Shown: piece by piece, positions 1 to 6,991 of the stretch
How the letters are laid out: each line of letters starts with the position of its first letter
Numbering within the stretch: position 1 is the stretch's first letter
From: CAZWVM01 sp964637705
GTDB lineage: Bacteria; UBA8481
NCBI GenBank assembly: GCA_964637705.1
Contig: CAZWVM010000032.1
Span: forward strand, 1-24,007
Direction: 5' to 3'
Length of the DNA stretch: 24,007 nt
Notes under the pieces: generated by a model
What the model was told of the DNA's origin: nothing
Seen by the model: the letters and a program-made list of their open reading frames with translations, nothing else
Databases searched by the model: none
Program-made: the position numbers and the translations under genes

Positions 1-639
1 TCGCGGGTGATCGCGATGCACAGGGGCGCCACGGCGGCGTTCCTGGGTTACCAGGGTTTCCCGGCCTCGATCTGCGTCTCGATCGACGCGGAAGTGGTTC
101 ACGGGATCCCGTCGCCGAAGCGGGTGATCGCCGAGGGTTCGGTCGTTTCGATCGACATCGGCGTGAAATACCGTGGATTTGTGGGCGACGCCGCGGTAAC
201 CTACGGGGTTGGCAAAATCGACGAGGAGGCCCGGAAGCTCCTCGTCGCCACGCGCACGTCGCTCGTGAAGGCGATCGAGGCGGCGCGCGTGGGCGGCCGG
301 CTTTCGGACATCAGCCACGCGGTGGAGAGCCACGTGGTGCCGCTGGGGTTCGGCGTGGTGACGGATTACGTCGGCCACGGGATCGGGCGGCAGATGCACG
401 AGGAGCCGCAGGTTCCGAATTACGGTCCGCCCGGCCTGGGCCCGCGGCTCGTGGAGGGGATGACCCTCGCGATCGAGCCGATGGTGAACGAGGGCACGGG
501 ACGGACGAAGGTGCTGGAGGACGGTTGGACGGTCGTGACGGCCGACGGCCGGCGCTCGGCGCACTTCGAGCATTCGATCGCGATCACGGCCGACGGGCCC
601 CTGGTCTTGTCCGAGGGCCTGCCGGACGGGTTGAACTGA
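1..639 (+). CDS. map: Type I methionine aminopeptidase, 5' end outside the window
   Basis: This metalloprotease removes the initiator methionine from nascent proteins in the cytosol. The reading frame is open from base 1, so the start lies upstream; 212 residues are visible against about 250-265 in the family, so roughly 50 N-terminal residues are missing. The full metal-binding set can be seen: Asp codons at 154-156 (SIDIG) and 187-189 (GDAAV), His at 376-378 (GHGIG), Glu at 475-477 (AIEPM) and Glu at 568-570 (EHSIA). The substrate-side His in VHGIP is also present. It is followed after 24 bases by infA, the usual arrangement in the bacterial ribosomal/alpha operon. The product is certain; only the 5' boundary is unknown. 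Confidence 0.96.
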   Translation, partial: SRVIAMHRGATAAFLGYQGFPASICVSIDAEVVHGIPSPKRVIAEGSVVSIDIGVKYRGFVGDAAVTYGVGKIDEEARKLLVATRTSLVKAIEAARVGGRLSDISHAVESHVVPLGFGVVTDYVGHGIGRQMHEEPQVPNYGPPGLGPRLVEGMTLAIEPMVNEGTGRTKVLEDGWTVVTADGRRSAHFEHSIAITADGPLVLSEGLPDGLN

Positions 640-663
640 GGAACGGAGGAGAAAAGAGGAGAC

Positions 664-882
664 GTGGGGAAGGAAGACACGATCCAGGTGGAAGGCACGG
701 TGATCGAACCGTTGCCGAACACCATGTTCCGCGTGGAGCTGGAGAACGGGCACCGGATCCTGGCCCACATCTCCGGCAAGATGCGCATGAACTACATCCG
801 GATCCTGCCGGGCGATCGCGTGACCGTGGAGCTGTCGCAGTACGACCTGACCCGCGGACGGATCGTGTACCGGTTCAAGTGA
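664..882 (+). CDS. infA: Translation initiation factor IF-1
   Basis: IF-1 binds the ribosomal A site during initiation with IF-2 and IF-3. The 72-residue product is a single S1-like OB-fold domain of standard length, with the family signatures FRVELENGH, ISGKMR and the basic C-terminal end RGRIVYRFK. The start is GTG at 664, preceded by a strong purine-rich ribosome binding site (GGAGGAGAAAAGAGGA) ending about 4 bases upstream. It sits between map and rpmJ as in many bacteria. Confidence 0.97.
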   Translation: MGKEDTIQVEGTVIEPLPNTMFRVELENGHRILAHISGKMRMNYIRILPGDRVTVELSQYDLTRGRIVYRFK

Positions 883-895
883 GGGCGGTGGAACG

Positions 896-1009
896 ATGAA
901 GGTGAGAGCGTCGGTCAAGAAGATCTGCAACAAGTGCAAGATCATCCGGCGGCGCGGCGTGGTGCGGGTCATCTGCACGAACCCGCGGCACAAGCAGCGC
1001 CAGGGCTGA
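896..1009 (+). CDS. rpmJ: 50S ribosomal protein L36, zinc-binding form
   Basis: The 37-residue product begins MKVRASVKKICNKC and carries Cys11, Cys14, Cys27 and His32, the zinc-ribbon set of the C+ type of L36. It lies 13 bases after infA and 15 bases before rpsM, its usual place. The gene is short and easily missed, but the match to L36 is unambiguous. Keeping the zinc form agrees with the cysteine-containing S4 encoded downstream and suggests that this operon is not a zinc-starvation paralogue set. Confidence 0.96.
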   Translation: MKVRASVKKICNKCKIIRRRGVVRVICTNPRHKQRQG

Positions 1010-1024
1010 GGAGGAACGGGAAGA

Positions 1025-1393
1025 ATGGCACGTATTGCGGGCGTCGACCTGCCGCGGGAAAAGCGGCTCATGTTCGCGTTGCCGTACATTTTCGGCATCG
1101 GGCGGACGTTGGCGAAGCAGGTCTGCGAGCAGGCCAAGGTCGACGGGATGAAGAAGGTCAAGGACCTGACGGACGCCGAAGTCGCGGCGCTCCGCAAGAT
1201 GATCGACCGGAACCTCCGCATCGAGGGCGACCTGCGGGCCGAGATCCAGCGGAACATCAAGCGACTGGTGGACATCGGCACGTACCGGGGGTTGAGGCAC
1301 CGCAAGAGCCTGCCGGTGCGCGGGCAGAGAACCCACACGAACGCGCGGACCCGCAAGGGCCCCCGCAAGCCGATCGGGTTGAAGAGAGGCTGA
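1025..1393 (+). CDS. rpsM: 30S ribosomal protein S13
   Basis: S13 lies in the head of the small subunit and contacts the P-site tRNA and the large subunit. The 122-residue protein has the usual start (MARIAGVDLPREKR), the YIFGIG helix-hairpin-helix segment, the RGLRHRKSLPVRGQRT block and a basic tail rich in Arg and Lys. The ATG is preceded by GAGGAACGGGAAGA, a good ribosome binding site. One base separates its stop from the rpsK start, so the two are probably translationally coupled. Confidence 0.98.
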   Translation: MARIAGVDLPREKRLMFALPYIFGIGRTLAKQVCEQAKVDGMKKVKDLTDAEVAALRKMIDRNLRIEGDLRAEIQRNIKRLVDIGTYRGLRHRKSLPVRGQRTHTNARTRKGPRKPIGLKRG

Positions 1394-1394
1394 C

Positions 1395-1769
1395 ATGTCG
1401 ACGAAGAGCAAGAAGAAGGTGGCGCCCGCCGAGGGCGTGGCGCACATCAATGCGTCGTTCAACAACACGATCGTGACGATCACGGACACGACGGGCGCGG
1501 TCCTTTCCTGGGCCTCGGCCGGCGCGAGCGGCTTCAAGGGTTCGCGCAAGGGCACGCCCTACGCGGCGCAGGTCGCGGCCGAGAAGGCCGGGGCGGCGGC
1601 GGCGGAGATGGGTCTGAAGCGCGTCCAGGTGCTGGTGAAGGGCCCGGGGGGCGGACGCGAAACCGCGATCCGCGCTCTCTCGACCGTCGGCATCGAGGTC
1701 ACGGCCATTCGCGACATCACTCCGGTTCCGCACAACGGCTGCCGGCCGCCGAAGCGTCGGCGGGTCTAA
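1395..1769 (+). CDS. rpsK: 30S ribosomal protein S11
   Basis: S11 forms part of the platform of the small subunit. The 124-residue product shows the conserved core NNTIVTITD, the GFKGSRKGTPYAAQ segment, the VKGPGGGRE turn and the C-terminal PVPHNGCRPPKRRRV. Length and order (after rpsM, before rpsD) are standard. Confidence 0.98.
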   Translation: MSTKSKKKVAPAEGVAHINASFNNTIVTITDTTGAVLSWASAGASGFKGSRKGTPYAAQVAAEKAGAAAAEMGLKRVQVLVKGPGGGRETAIRALSTVGIEVTAIRDITPVPHNGCRPPKRRRV

Positions 1770-1781
1770 GGAGGACATTTC

Positions 1782-2426
1782 ATGGCACGATACACGGACG
1801 CGGTCTGCCGGCAGTGCCGCCGCGAGGGTGAGAAGCTGCACCTCAAGGGGGAGAAGTGTTTCTCCGCGAAGTGCATCCTCGAGAAGCGCAAGAACATGCC
1901 GGGCTCCCAGGGCGGTTCCACCGATACGCGCCGCAGCGGCCCCCGCAAGAAGACCTCGGAGTACGGGGTTCAGCTCCGCGAGAAGCAGAAGGCCCGCCGC
2001 ATCTACGGCGTCCTGGAACGGCAGTTCCGGAAGACGTTCGAAGAGGCCGCGCGCGCGAAGGGCGTGACGGGCGACAACCTGATCCGCTTGCTCGAGCGCC
2101 GGCTCGACAACGTCGTCTACCGCATGGGTTTCGCGGGTTCCCGGCGCGCCGCGCGCCAGCTCGTCCTGCACGGGCACGTGCGCGTCAACAACCGCAAGGT
2201 GAACATCCCCAGCTTCCGCGTCAAGCAGGGCGACGCGATCGTCCTGAAGAAGAAGGAAATCAACGCCGTGAAGATGGCGGCCGAGGCCGCGAAGAAGCGG
2301 GCGAGGCCGGAGTGGCTCGACGTGGACCTGGAGAACAAGACGGGACGCGTGATCGCGCTGCCGACCCGCGCCGCCCTCGAGATTCCGCTCAAGGAAAAGC
2401 TCATCATCGAGCTGTATTCGAAGTAG
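1782..2426 (+). CDS. rpsD: 30S ribosomal protein S4, zinc-binding form
   Basis: S4 is a primary 16S rRNA binding protein and assembly initiator, and in several bacteria an autoregulator of this operon. The 214-residue protein has four N-terminal cysteines (Cys9, Cys12, Cys26, Cys31), the zinc-binding layout of C+ S4, then the S4 RNA-binding domain (RLLERRLDNVVYRMG, ARQLVLHGHVRVNNRKV). AAGGAGG lies just upstream of the ATG. No clear S4 autoregulatory pseudoknot was identified by eye. The gene lies between rpsK and rpoA as in most bacteria. Confidence 0.98.
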   Translation: MARYTDAVCRQCRREGEKLHLKGEKCFSAKCILEKRKNMPGSQGGSTDTRRSGPRKKTSEYGVQLREKQKARRIYGVLERQFRKTFEEAARAKGVTGDNLIRLLERRLDNVVYRMGFAGSRRAARQLVLHGHVRVNNRKVNIPSFRVKQGDAIVLKKKEINAVKMAAEAAKKRARPEWLDVDLENKTGRVIALPTRAALEIPLKEKLIIELYSK

Positions 2427-2445
2427 AACCGCAAAGGAGAGATTC

Positions 2446-2852
2446 ATGGACGTTCGCCTGATTACCAGAGGATTGGAGAAGCCCCGGAGGCTCGAGATCG
2501 ACGAGGCCACGCGCACGCCGACGTTCGGCCGCTTCGTGGCGAAGCCGCTGGAGAAGGGGTTCGGGCAGACGATCGGCAACGCCCTGCGCCGCATNNNNNN
2601 NNNNNNNNNNNNNNNNNNNNNNNNNNNNNNNNNNNNNNNNNNNNNNNNNNNNNNNNNNNNNNNNNNNNNNNNNNNNNNNNNNNNNNNNNNNNNNTGGTCA
2701 TCCGCACGGACCAGGAGATGCTCAAGTACCGCAATTTCGGGAAGAAGAGCCTCCAGGAAATCAAGGAGAAGCTGCAGGAGTACGGGTTGGCGCTGGGCAT
2801 GAAGGACAAGGCCCACCTCGTCTCCTCCTCCGGCTCCCAGGAGAACAGGTAA
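2446..2852 (+). CDS. rpoA: RNA polymerase alpha subunit, interrupted by an assembly gap
   Basis: The alpha subunit nucleates RNA polymerase assembly and contacts activators and UP elements through its C-terminal domain. Before the gap, 49 codons are readable, including KPLEKGFGQTIGNALRR, the N-terminal assembly signature. After the gap, 51 codons from 2697 encode the end of the C-terminal domain (RNFGKKSLQEIKEKL, GLALGMK) and a TAA at 2850-2852. The middle, normally about 230 residues, is absent. The N-terminal and C-terminal pieces are not in the same frame across the 100 Ns, so the gap length is a placeholder. The gene is almost certainly intact in the organism. AAAGGAGAG precedes the ATG. 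Confidence 0.95.
2595..2694. other. Run of 100 N: assembly gap of unknown true length
   Basis: Exactly 100 unknown bases lie inside rpoA. For the flanking rpoA pieces to share a reading frame, the true missing length must leave remainder 2 on division by 3, and 100 leaves 1. From the usual alpha length of about 310-350 residues, about 700 bases are missing. Coordinates downstream of this point are therefore offset relative to the real chromosome. Confidence 0.97.
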
Positions 2853-2853
2853 G

Positions 2854-3207
2854 ATGCGCCACAATGTCGCCGGCAACAAGCTGGGGCGCCTGCAGTCGGA
2901 GCGCCGCGCGCTCCTCAGGAACCTCGCGATCTCCCTCATTCAGCACGGCAAGGTGCGCACCACGGACGCGAAGGCGAAGGCCCTGAGGCCGTTCGTGGAG
3001 CGTCTCGTGACCCGCGCGCGGAAGGACACGCTGTCCAACCGTCGCCTCATCGCCTCGCGCATCCCGAATCCGCCGGCCGTGAAGAAGCTCTTCGCGGAAT
3101 ACGGACCGCGCTACGCGGAGCGCAAGGGCGGCTACACCCGGATCGTGAAGGTCTCGGGATTCCGCCGCGGCGACGCGACGACGGTGGCCGAGGTGCAGTG
3201 GGTCTGA
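2854..3207 (+). CDS. rplQ: 50S ribosomal protein L17
   Basis: L17 lies near the polypeptide exit of the large subunit. The 117-residue product begins MRHNVAGNKLGR, with the RRALLRNLAISLIQHGKVRTT segment (about residues 17-37) and the C-terminal YTRIVKV and RGDATTVAEVQWV blocks. It starts one base after the rpoA stop and is the last gene of the ribosomal operon, being followed by an intrinsic terminator. Confidence 0.98.
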   Translation: MRHNVAGNKLGRLQSERRALLRNLAISLIQHGKVRTTDAKAKALRPFVERLVTRARKDTLSNRRLIASRIPNPPAVKKLFAEYGPRYAERKGGYTRIVKVSGFRRGDATTVAEVQWV

Positions 3208-3231
3208 CGAATTCGAATTGAGATGAGAAAC

Positions 3232-3263
3232 AAAGGGCCGGCGCAAGCCGGCCCTTTTCTTTT
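3232..3263 (+). terminator. Intrinsic terminator of the ribosomal operon
   Basis: A perfect 8-base stem, GGGCCGGC (3235-3242) with GCCGGCCC (3247-3254), closes on a GCAA tetraloop of the stable GNRA class. It is followed by TTTTCTTTT and preceded by AAA. It lies 25 bases after the rplQ stop, exactly where the operon should end. Confidence 0.92.
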
Positions 3264-3336
3264 CGGGTCGTGGAATGCGGATTCCGGATTGAACATCGAA
3301 GCAGGAGCCCGGCGCCGGGCGGGTCATTTTCCCTGG

Positions 3337-3365
3337 TGGACATTCCGCGATCCTCATTCCAGAAT
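3337..3365 (+). promoter_or_regulatory. Probable sigma-70-type promoter for the alr operon
   Basis: TGGACA (3337-3342, five of six consensus) is separated by 17 bases from CAGAAT (3360-3365, four of six). Transcription would begin near 3372, only about five bases before the alr ATG, giving a nearly leaderless message; no good ribosome binding site precedes that ATG. An 8-base inverted pair, GCGGATTC (3277-3284) and GAATCCGC (3362-3369), overlaps the -10 element. This is a pattern match only. Confidence 0.4.
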
Positions 3366-3376
3366 CCGCTCTTAGA

Positions 3377-4534
3377 ATGATTCTCAGCGTTCCCGACGGC
3401 TACCCGCTTTTCATCAAGGCCAAGCTCGATCGGCCCACCTGGGCGGAGATCGACACGTCGGCCCTGAAGTCGAACATCCGCTCCCTCCGGCGGCATGTCG
3501 CGCCGTCGGCGAGGTTTCTCGCCGTGGTCAAGGCCGAGGCCTACGGCCATGGCGCGCTGGGCGTGGCGGGCGCGGCCCTGGAGGAGGGCGCGTGGGGTTT
3601 CGGCGTCGCGACGCCCTACGAGGGGCAGCTCCTGCGGGCCGCCCGGGTCGAGACGCCGATCATCATACTGTCCCCGACCTTTCCCCAGCAGGCCGAGGAC
3701 GTTCTGAAGAACCGGCTCACGCCCGCGGTGACCTCCCTGGAAACAGCGGCGGCGCTCTCGGCGTCGGCCCCGGGACCGCAGGAGATCCACGTCAAGGTGA
3801 ACACGGGGATGAACCGCAGCGGGATCTCCTGCGAGGAGGCCCCGGACTTCATCCGGGCCGTTTCCGCCCTGCCGAACATCATCGTGGCGGGCGTTTTCTC
3901 TCACTTCGCCGGGGCTGACGACCCGGACCGGCATCCCGCGTATGACCAGTTCGACCGCTTCGAGGCGCTTCTCCGCCGCCTGGGGGATGCCGGGTTGAGA
4001 CCCCCGATCGCCCACATCGCCAATTCCGCCGCCCTCATCGACATGCCGGAAACCTCCCTGGACATGGTGCGGGCCGGCCTGGCCATGTACGGGATGTATC
4101 CCTCCTCCTTCGTTTCCCGCAGCGTGAAGCTCGCCCCGGTGCTCGGGTGGAAGACGCGCATCGTCGAGACGCGACGGCTCGCCCCGGGCGACGCGGTTTC
4201 CTATTCCGGCACCTGGATCGCGCCGCGGCCGACGACGGTGGCGCTTCTTCCGGTCGGCTACGCCGACGGCTACCGGCGCGCCCTCTCGAACCGCGGCGCC
4301 GTCCTGATCGGCGGCCGTCGCTGTCCCGTGGCGGGACGCGTCTGCATGGACCTCACGGTGGTCGACGTCGGCGATGCCGAAGTGAAGCCCGGCGACGAGG
4401 CCGTGCTCATCGGGAGGCAGGGGACGGAGGAGATCACGGCCGACGAGATGGCAGGCTGGATCGGGACGAACAACTACGAGGTGACGACCCAGGTCTCCTA
4501 CCGCGTGCCGCGCCGCCTGAAGTGCGATGAATGA
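3377..4534 (+). CDS. alr: Alanine racemase
   Basis: This PLP enzyme interconverts L- and D-alanine and so supplies D-Ala for peptidoglycan. The 385-residue protein has the PLP lysine in VVKAEAYGHG (Lys52), the segments HIANSAALID and VRAGLAMYG of the TIM barrel, the catalytic tyrosine in VSYSGTW (Tyr276) and the C-terminal beta domain with LLPVGYADGY and GRVCMDLTVVDVG. About 16 residues precede the usual start of the domain (RPTWAEID), so the N-terminus is slightly long; ATG at 3377 is the only convincing start. It is the first gene of the second operon and overlaps thiL by eight bases. D-Ala is also the classical substrate of Dlt-type systems, although the ligase in this window does not look like DltA. 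Confidence 0.96.
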   Translation: MILSVPDGYPLFIKAKLDRPTWAEIDTSALKSNIRSLRRHVAPSARFLAVVKAEAYGHGALGVAGAALEEGAWGFGVATPYEGQLLRAARVETPIIILSPTFPQQAEDVLKNRLTPAVTSLETAAALSASAPGPQEIHVKVNTGMNRSGISCEEAPDFIRAVSALPNIIVAGVFSHFAGADDPDRHPAYDQFDRFEALLRRLGDAGLRPPIAHIANSAALIDMPETSLDMVRAGLAMYGMYPSSFVSRSVKLAPVLGWKTRIVETRRLAPGDAVSYSGTWIAPRPTTVALLPVGYADGYRRALSNRGAVLIGGRRCPVAGRVCMDLTVVDVGDAEVKPGDEAVLIGRQGTEEITADEMAGWIGTNNYEVTTQVSYRVPRRLKCDE

Positions 4535-5390
4535 ACGGGACTGGATCGAGAGCCTGAAGGCGCGGGTGCCTCCCCCGGCCGAGGGGCTGGGCATCGGCGA
4601 CGACTGCGCCGTGCTCCCCGGCGGACTGGTCGTCACCGCCGACAGCTTCGTCGAGGGGATCCATTTCCGAACCGACTGGGCTTCGTGGCGCGCGATCGGC
4701 CGAAAGGCCGCGGAGGCGGCGCTTTCCGACGTCGCCGCCATGGGAGGCGAGCCGCTCTGGATGCTGGCTTCCCTGTCGACGGCGCGCGGCGCCGAATGCG
4801 CGCCCGACCTCCTGGAGGGGATCCTGGAGCCGGGCGTGACCCTGGTGGGAGGAGACACGACGGGCGCGCCGGAGGGAGCGACGATGATCGCCCTCACCGT
4901 CCTCGGACGCGCGCCCCGGCCCGTTCTGCGCTCCGGCGCCCGGCCGGGCGACCGCGTCTACGTTTCGGGACCCCTGGGAGGAGCGCGCGCGGGGCTCCGT
5001 TCGCTCGAGCGGGGGCTCGGACTGTCGGCGTGCGAGGAGAGGTTTCTGGCTCCGCGCGCGCGGCGCGACCTGGCCGCTTCGTGGGGCCGGTTGGCGAGCG
5101 CGATGATCGACATCTCCGACGGTCTCTCGTCCGAGCTTCACCACATCGCCGATGCGTCGGACGTGAGGATTCTCCTCCGCCCCGCCGCGATCCCGCTCTT
5201 CACGGGCGCCATCGTCCCGGGCGAGGACCCCGTCACGACGGCGTTGGCGAGCGGCGAGGAGTTCGAACTGCTGGCGACCTCGCCTGTGCCTCTGCCGGAC
5301 GGCATCGAGATCGGCGTCGTCGAGGAGGGAAGGGGAGTCCACGACGGGAAGGCGGAGATTCCCCGCGGGGGGTACGTGCATTGGCGATGA
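4527..5390 (+). CDS. thiL: Thiamine-monophosphate kinase
   Basis: ThiL phosphorylates thiamine monophosphate to thiamine diphosphate. The 287-residue protein shows the PurM-like ATP-binding signatures: GIGDDCAVL near residues 22-30, the metal-binding region TADSFVEGIHF, AALSDVAAMGG and LVGGDTTGAP, then IDISDGLSSELHHI in the C-terminal half. It is shorter than most members (about 310-340) but no domain is obviously missing, and the end GGYVHW looks natural. The start lies within the alr 3' end (ATGAATGA), consistent with coupling. Confidence 0.93.
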   Translation: MNERDWIESLKARVPPPAEGLGIGDDCAVLPGGLVVTADSFVEGIHFRTDWASWRAIGRKAAEAALSDVAAMGGEPLWMLASLSTARGAECAPDLLEGILEPGVTLVGGDTTGAPEGATMIALTVLGRAPRPVLRSGARPGDRVYVSGPLGGARAGLRSLERGLGLSACEERFLAPRARRDLAASWGRLASAMIDISDGLSSELHHIADASDVRILLRPAAIPLFTGAIVPGEDPVTTALASGEEFELLATSPVPLPDGIEIGVVEEGRGVHDGKAEIPRGGYVHWR

Positions 5391-5488
5391 GGCGGATCAA
5401 GGCCGGAGGACCGGCGCAGGTGGAAAGGATGAGGACGGGCGAGCCCGGGGAGCGTCGCGGCACGGTCGTGTGGGCGTCCCGTCGATGA
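5387..5488 (+). CDS. Possible 33-residue peptide between thiL and tsaE
   Basis: An ATG at 5387 overlaps the thiL stop in an ATGA junction. The frame runs 33 codons to a TGA at 5486-5488, which overlaps the tsaE ATG at 5485. The predicted peptide is strongly basic (starts MRRIKAGG, ends VWASRR) and has no recognisable domain. The neat fit between two coupled genes could be chance, because this 94-base spacer is GC-rich and open in several frames. It may work only as a translational bridge that carries ribosomes to tsaE, which lacks a good ribosome binding site. Confidence 0.2.
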   Translation: MRRIKAGGPAQVERMRTGEPGERRGTVVWASRR

Positions 5489-5943
5489 TCCTTCTCTCCG
5501 AATCCCCCGACGAGACCCGCGGGATCGGCGTTCGCATCGGTCGCATCCTCTCCGGCGGAGAGCGCGTCGTGCTCACGGGAGATCTCGGCGCCGGCAAGAC
5601 GACACTCGTCCGGGGCATCGCGGAGGGGGCGGGGTGCGGCGACGAAGTCGCCTCGCCGACCTTCGTGCTGGAGCGCGTGTACGAGGGGCGTGTCCGGATT
5701 CGCCACATCGACCTGTACCGGCTGAAAGCCGAAGAGGTTTTCGCGCTGGGTATCGACGATACGGACGAGATCGAAGACGTGATCCTCGTCGAGTGGGGTG
5801 AACGGATGCCGGAATCATTCCGGAAAAACGCGATCGAGATCCGGCTCGAGTTTTCGCCGGGCGGCGGCGAGGAAGCCCGGCGGATCCTGGTCTCGGGGTG
5901 GGGAATGCGCGAGGCGGACTTGGCCGGGGCGGCGGACGCGTGA
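5485..5943 (+). CDS. tsaE: tRNA t6A biosynthesis ATPase TsaE
   Basis: TsaE is the ATPase that works with TsaB and TsaD to make threonylcarbamoyl-adenosine at tRNA position 37. The Walker A motif GDLGAGKTT lies near residues 32-40, followed by the family blocks SPTFVLERVY, HIDLYRL and LVEWGERMPE. From ATG 5485 the protein has 152 residues, the normal size. A GTG at 5470 in the same frame would add five residues; the ATG gives the more typical N-terminus (MILLSESPDETR). It overlaps tsaB by four bases (GTGA). Confidence 0.94.
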   Translation: MILLSESPDETRGIGVRIGRILSGGERVVLTGDLGAGKTTLVRGIAEGAGCGDEVASPTFVLERVYEGRVRIRHIDLYRLKAEEVFALGIDDTDEIEDVILVEWGERMPESFRKNAIEIRLEFSPGGGEEARRILVSGWGMREADLAGAADA

Positions 5944-6539
5944 TCGTTCTGGGCGTCGATTGCGTCTCGAGCCGGTCCGGTGCCGCCCTGCTCGCCGGGG
6001 ACCGGATCGTTGCCGTCTCGAACGCGGGCGGGGGGCCGTCCCGCCCCTCGGAGGACCTCCTGAGGCAGATCCTCTCGGTGCTGGAAGCGGCCGCGCTCGC
6101 TCCGGTCGACGTCGAGCTCGTGGCCGTGACCCGCGGCCCAGGCTCGATGACGGGCCTGCGCGCCGGATACGCGACGCTTCACGGCCTCTTTCACGGTCGA
6201 GTCCTTCCCGTCGCGCCGGTCAGCACCTTTGAGGCGCTCTCGGCGGCCTGCGGGGGGCGGCCGGCGATCGTTCGGATCCGGAAGACGGAGTGGCTCATGG
6301 ACGGAGGGGAACGGCCCCGGGCTTTCGACGCAAGCGGATTGAACGAGAGGCTCGCGGGTGTTACCGAGGCGGGCGTGATCGGCGAACTGCCGCCGGGCTG
6401 CCCGGCGCGGGCGGTGGCGCCCGCGGACGGCCTGGCCGCGAGCGCCGCGCGGATCGGGCAGGGCATGCATGCGGCCGGCCACAGCCGGCCGCTGCCGGAG
6501 ATCCTCCCCGACTACGGCGCGGAGACCTACGCGCGGTGA
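5940..6539 (+). CDS. tsaB: tRNA t6A biosynthesis protein TsaB
   Basis: TsaB is the non-catalytic partner of TsaD in the t6A complex and has an ASKHA-type fold. The start is GTG at 5940, overlapping the tsaE stop as GTGA and giving IVLGVDCVSSRSGAALL, equivalent to the ILAIDT strand of TsaB. The signature VTRGPGSMTGLRAG lies near residues 60-73, followed by the typical VLPVAPVSTFEALS. At 199 residues it is about 30 shorter than the E. coli protein, with a reduced C-terminal half. It lies between tsaE and rimI, a common arrangement; tsaD is not in the window. Confidence 0.92.
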   Translation: MIVLGVDCVSSRSGAALLAGDRIVAVSNAGGGPSRPSEDLLRQILSVLEAAALAPVDVELVAVTRGPGSMTGLRAGYATLHGLFHGRVLPVAPVSTFEALSAACGGRPAIVRIRKTEWLMDGGERPRAFDASGLNERLAGVTEAGVIGELPPGCPARAVAPADGLAASAARIGQGMHAAGHSRPLPEILPDYGAETYAR

Positions 6540-6991
6540 TCACGCCTCTTTCCCTCGACGATCTGCCGCGACTCATGGAGATCGAGTGGCAGTCGTATCT
6601 CACGCCGTGGAGCGAAGCGATGTTCCGGCAGGAATTCAGCAATGCCCTCGGCGTCTCGTACGGCTGGCGCGAGGAGACGCTTCTCGGTTTCCTCTTCGCC
6701 TGGCGGATCTTCGAGGACCTGCACGTGAACAACGTGGCGGTGGCGCCGGAGGCGCGGGAGCGAGGCGTGGCGAGCCGCCTGGTGGAGGCGCTCCTCGACG
6801 ACGGCCGGCGTTGCGGCGCGAAGAGGGTGCTGTTGGAGGTGCGCCCGTCGAACACCAACGCGCTGGGCCTCTACGCGAAGTTCGGCTTCACCCTGGTGGC
6901 GTCGCGGCCGGGCTACTACGAGGACACGGGCGAGGACGCGCTGGTGATGGTGAAGGAACTGGAGGGATCGACTCAGGGCGGGAGACCGTGA
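6536..6991 (+). CDS. rimI: Ribosomal-protein-alanine N-acetyltransferase, RimI type
   Basis: This GNAT enzyme transfers acetyl from acetyl-CoA to a protein N-terminus (S18 in E. coli). The 151-residue product starts with GTG at 6536 in another GTGA overlap with tsaB. Motif A is visible as NNVAVAPEARERGVASRL (about residues 64-81) with the R-x-x-G-x-A pyrophosphate loop; motif B is LEVRPSNTNALGLYAKFGF, and PGYYEDTGEDALVM closes the domain. The tsaE-tsaB-rimI series is a known gene neighbourhood. The actual protein target here is inferred. Confidence 0.9.
   Translation: MITPLSLDDLPRLMEIEWQSYLTPWSEAMFRQEFSNALGVSYGWREETLLGFLFAWRIFEDLHVNNVAVAPEARERGVASRLVEALLDDGRRCGAKRVLLEVRPSNTNALGLYAKFGFTLVASRPGYYEDTGEDALVMVKELEGSTQGGRP

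Noticed and set aside
3047..4897. A 616-codon minus-strand frame opposite rplQ, alr and thiL
   Set aside because: It spans a strong terminator and three genes of the other strand and shows the composition of an antisense shadow.
5898..5939. An earlier ATG for tsaB
   Set aside because: It would add a Gly/Arg-rich lead not seen in TsaB and a 46-base overlap; GTG 5940 gives the family N-terminus.
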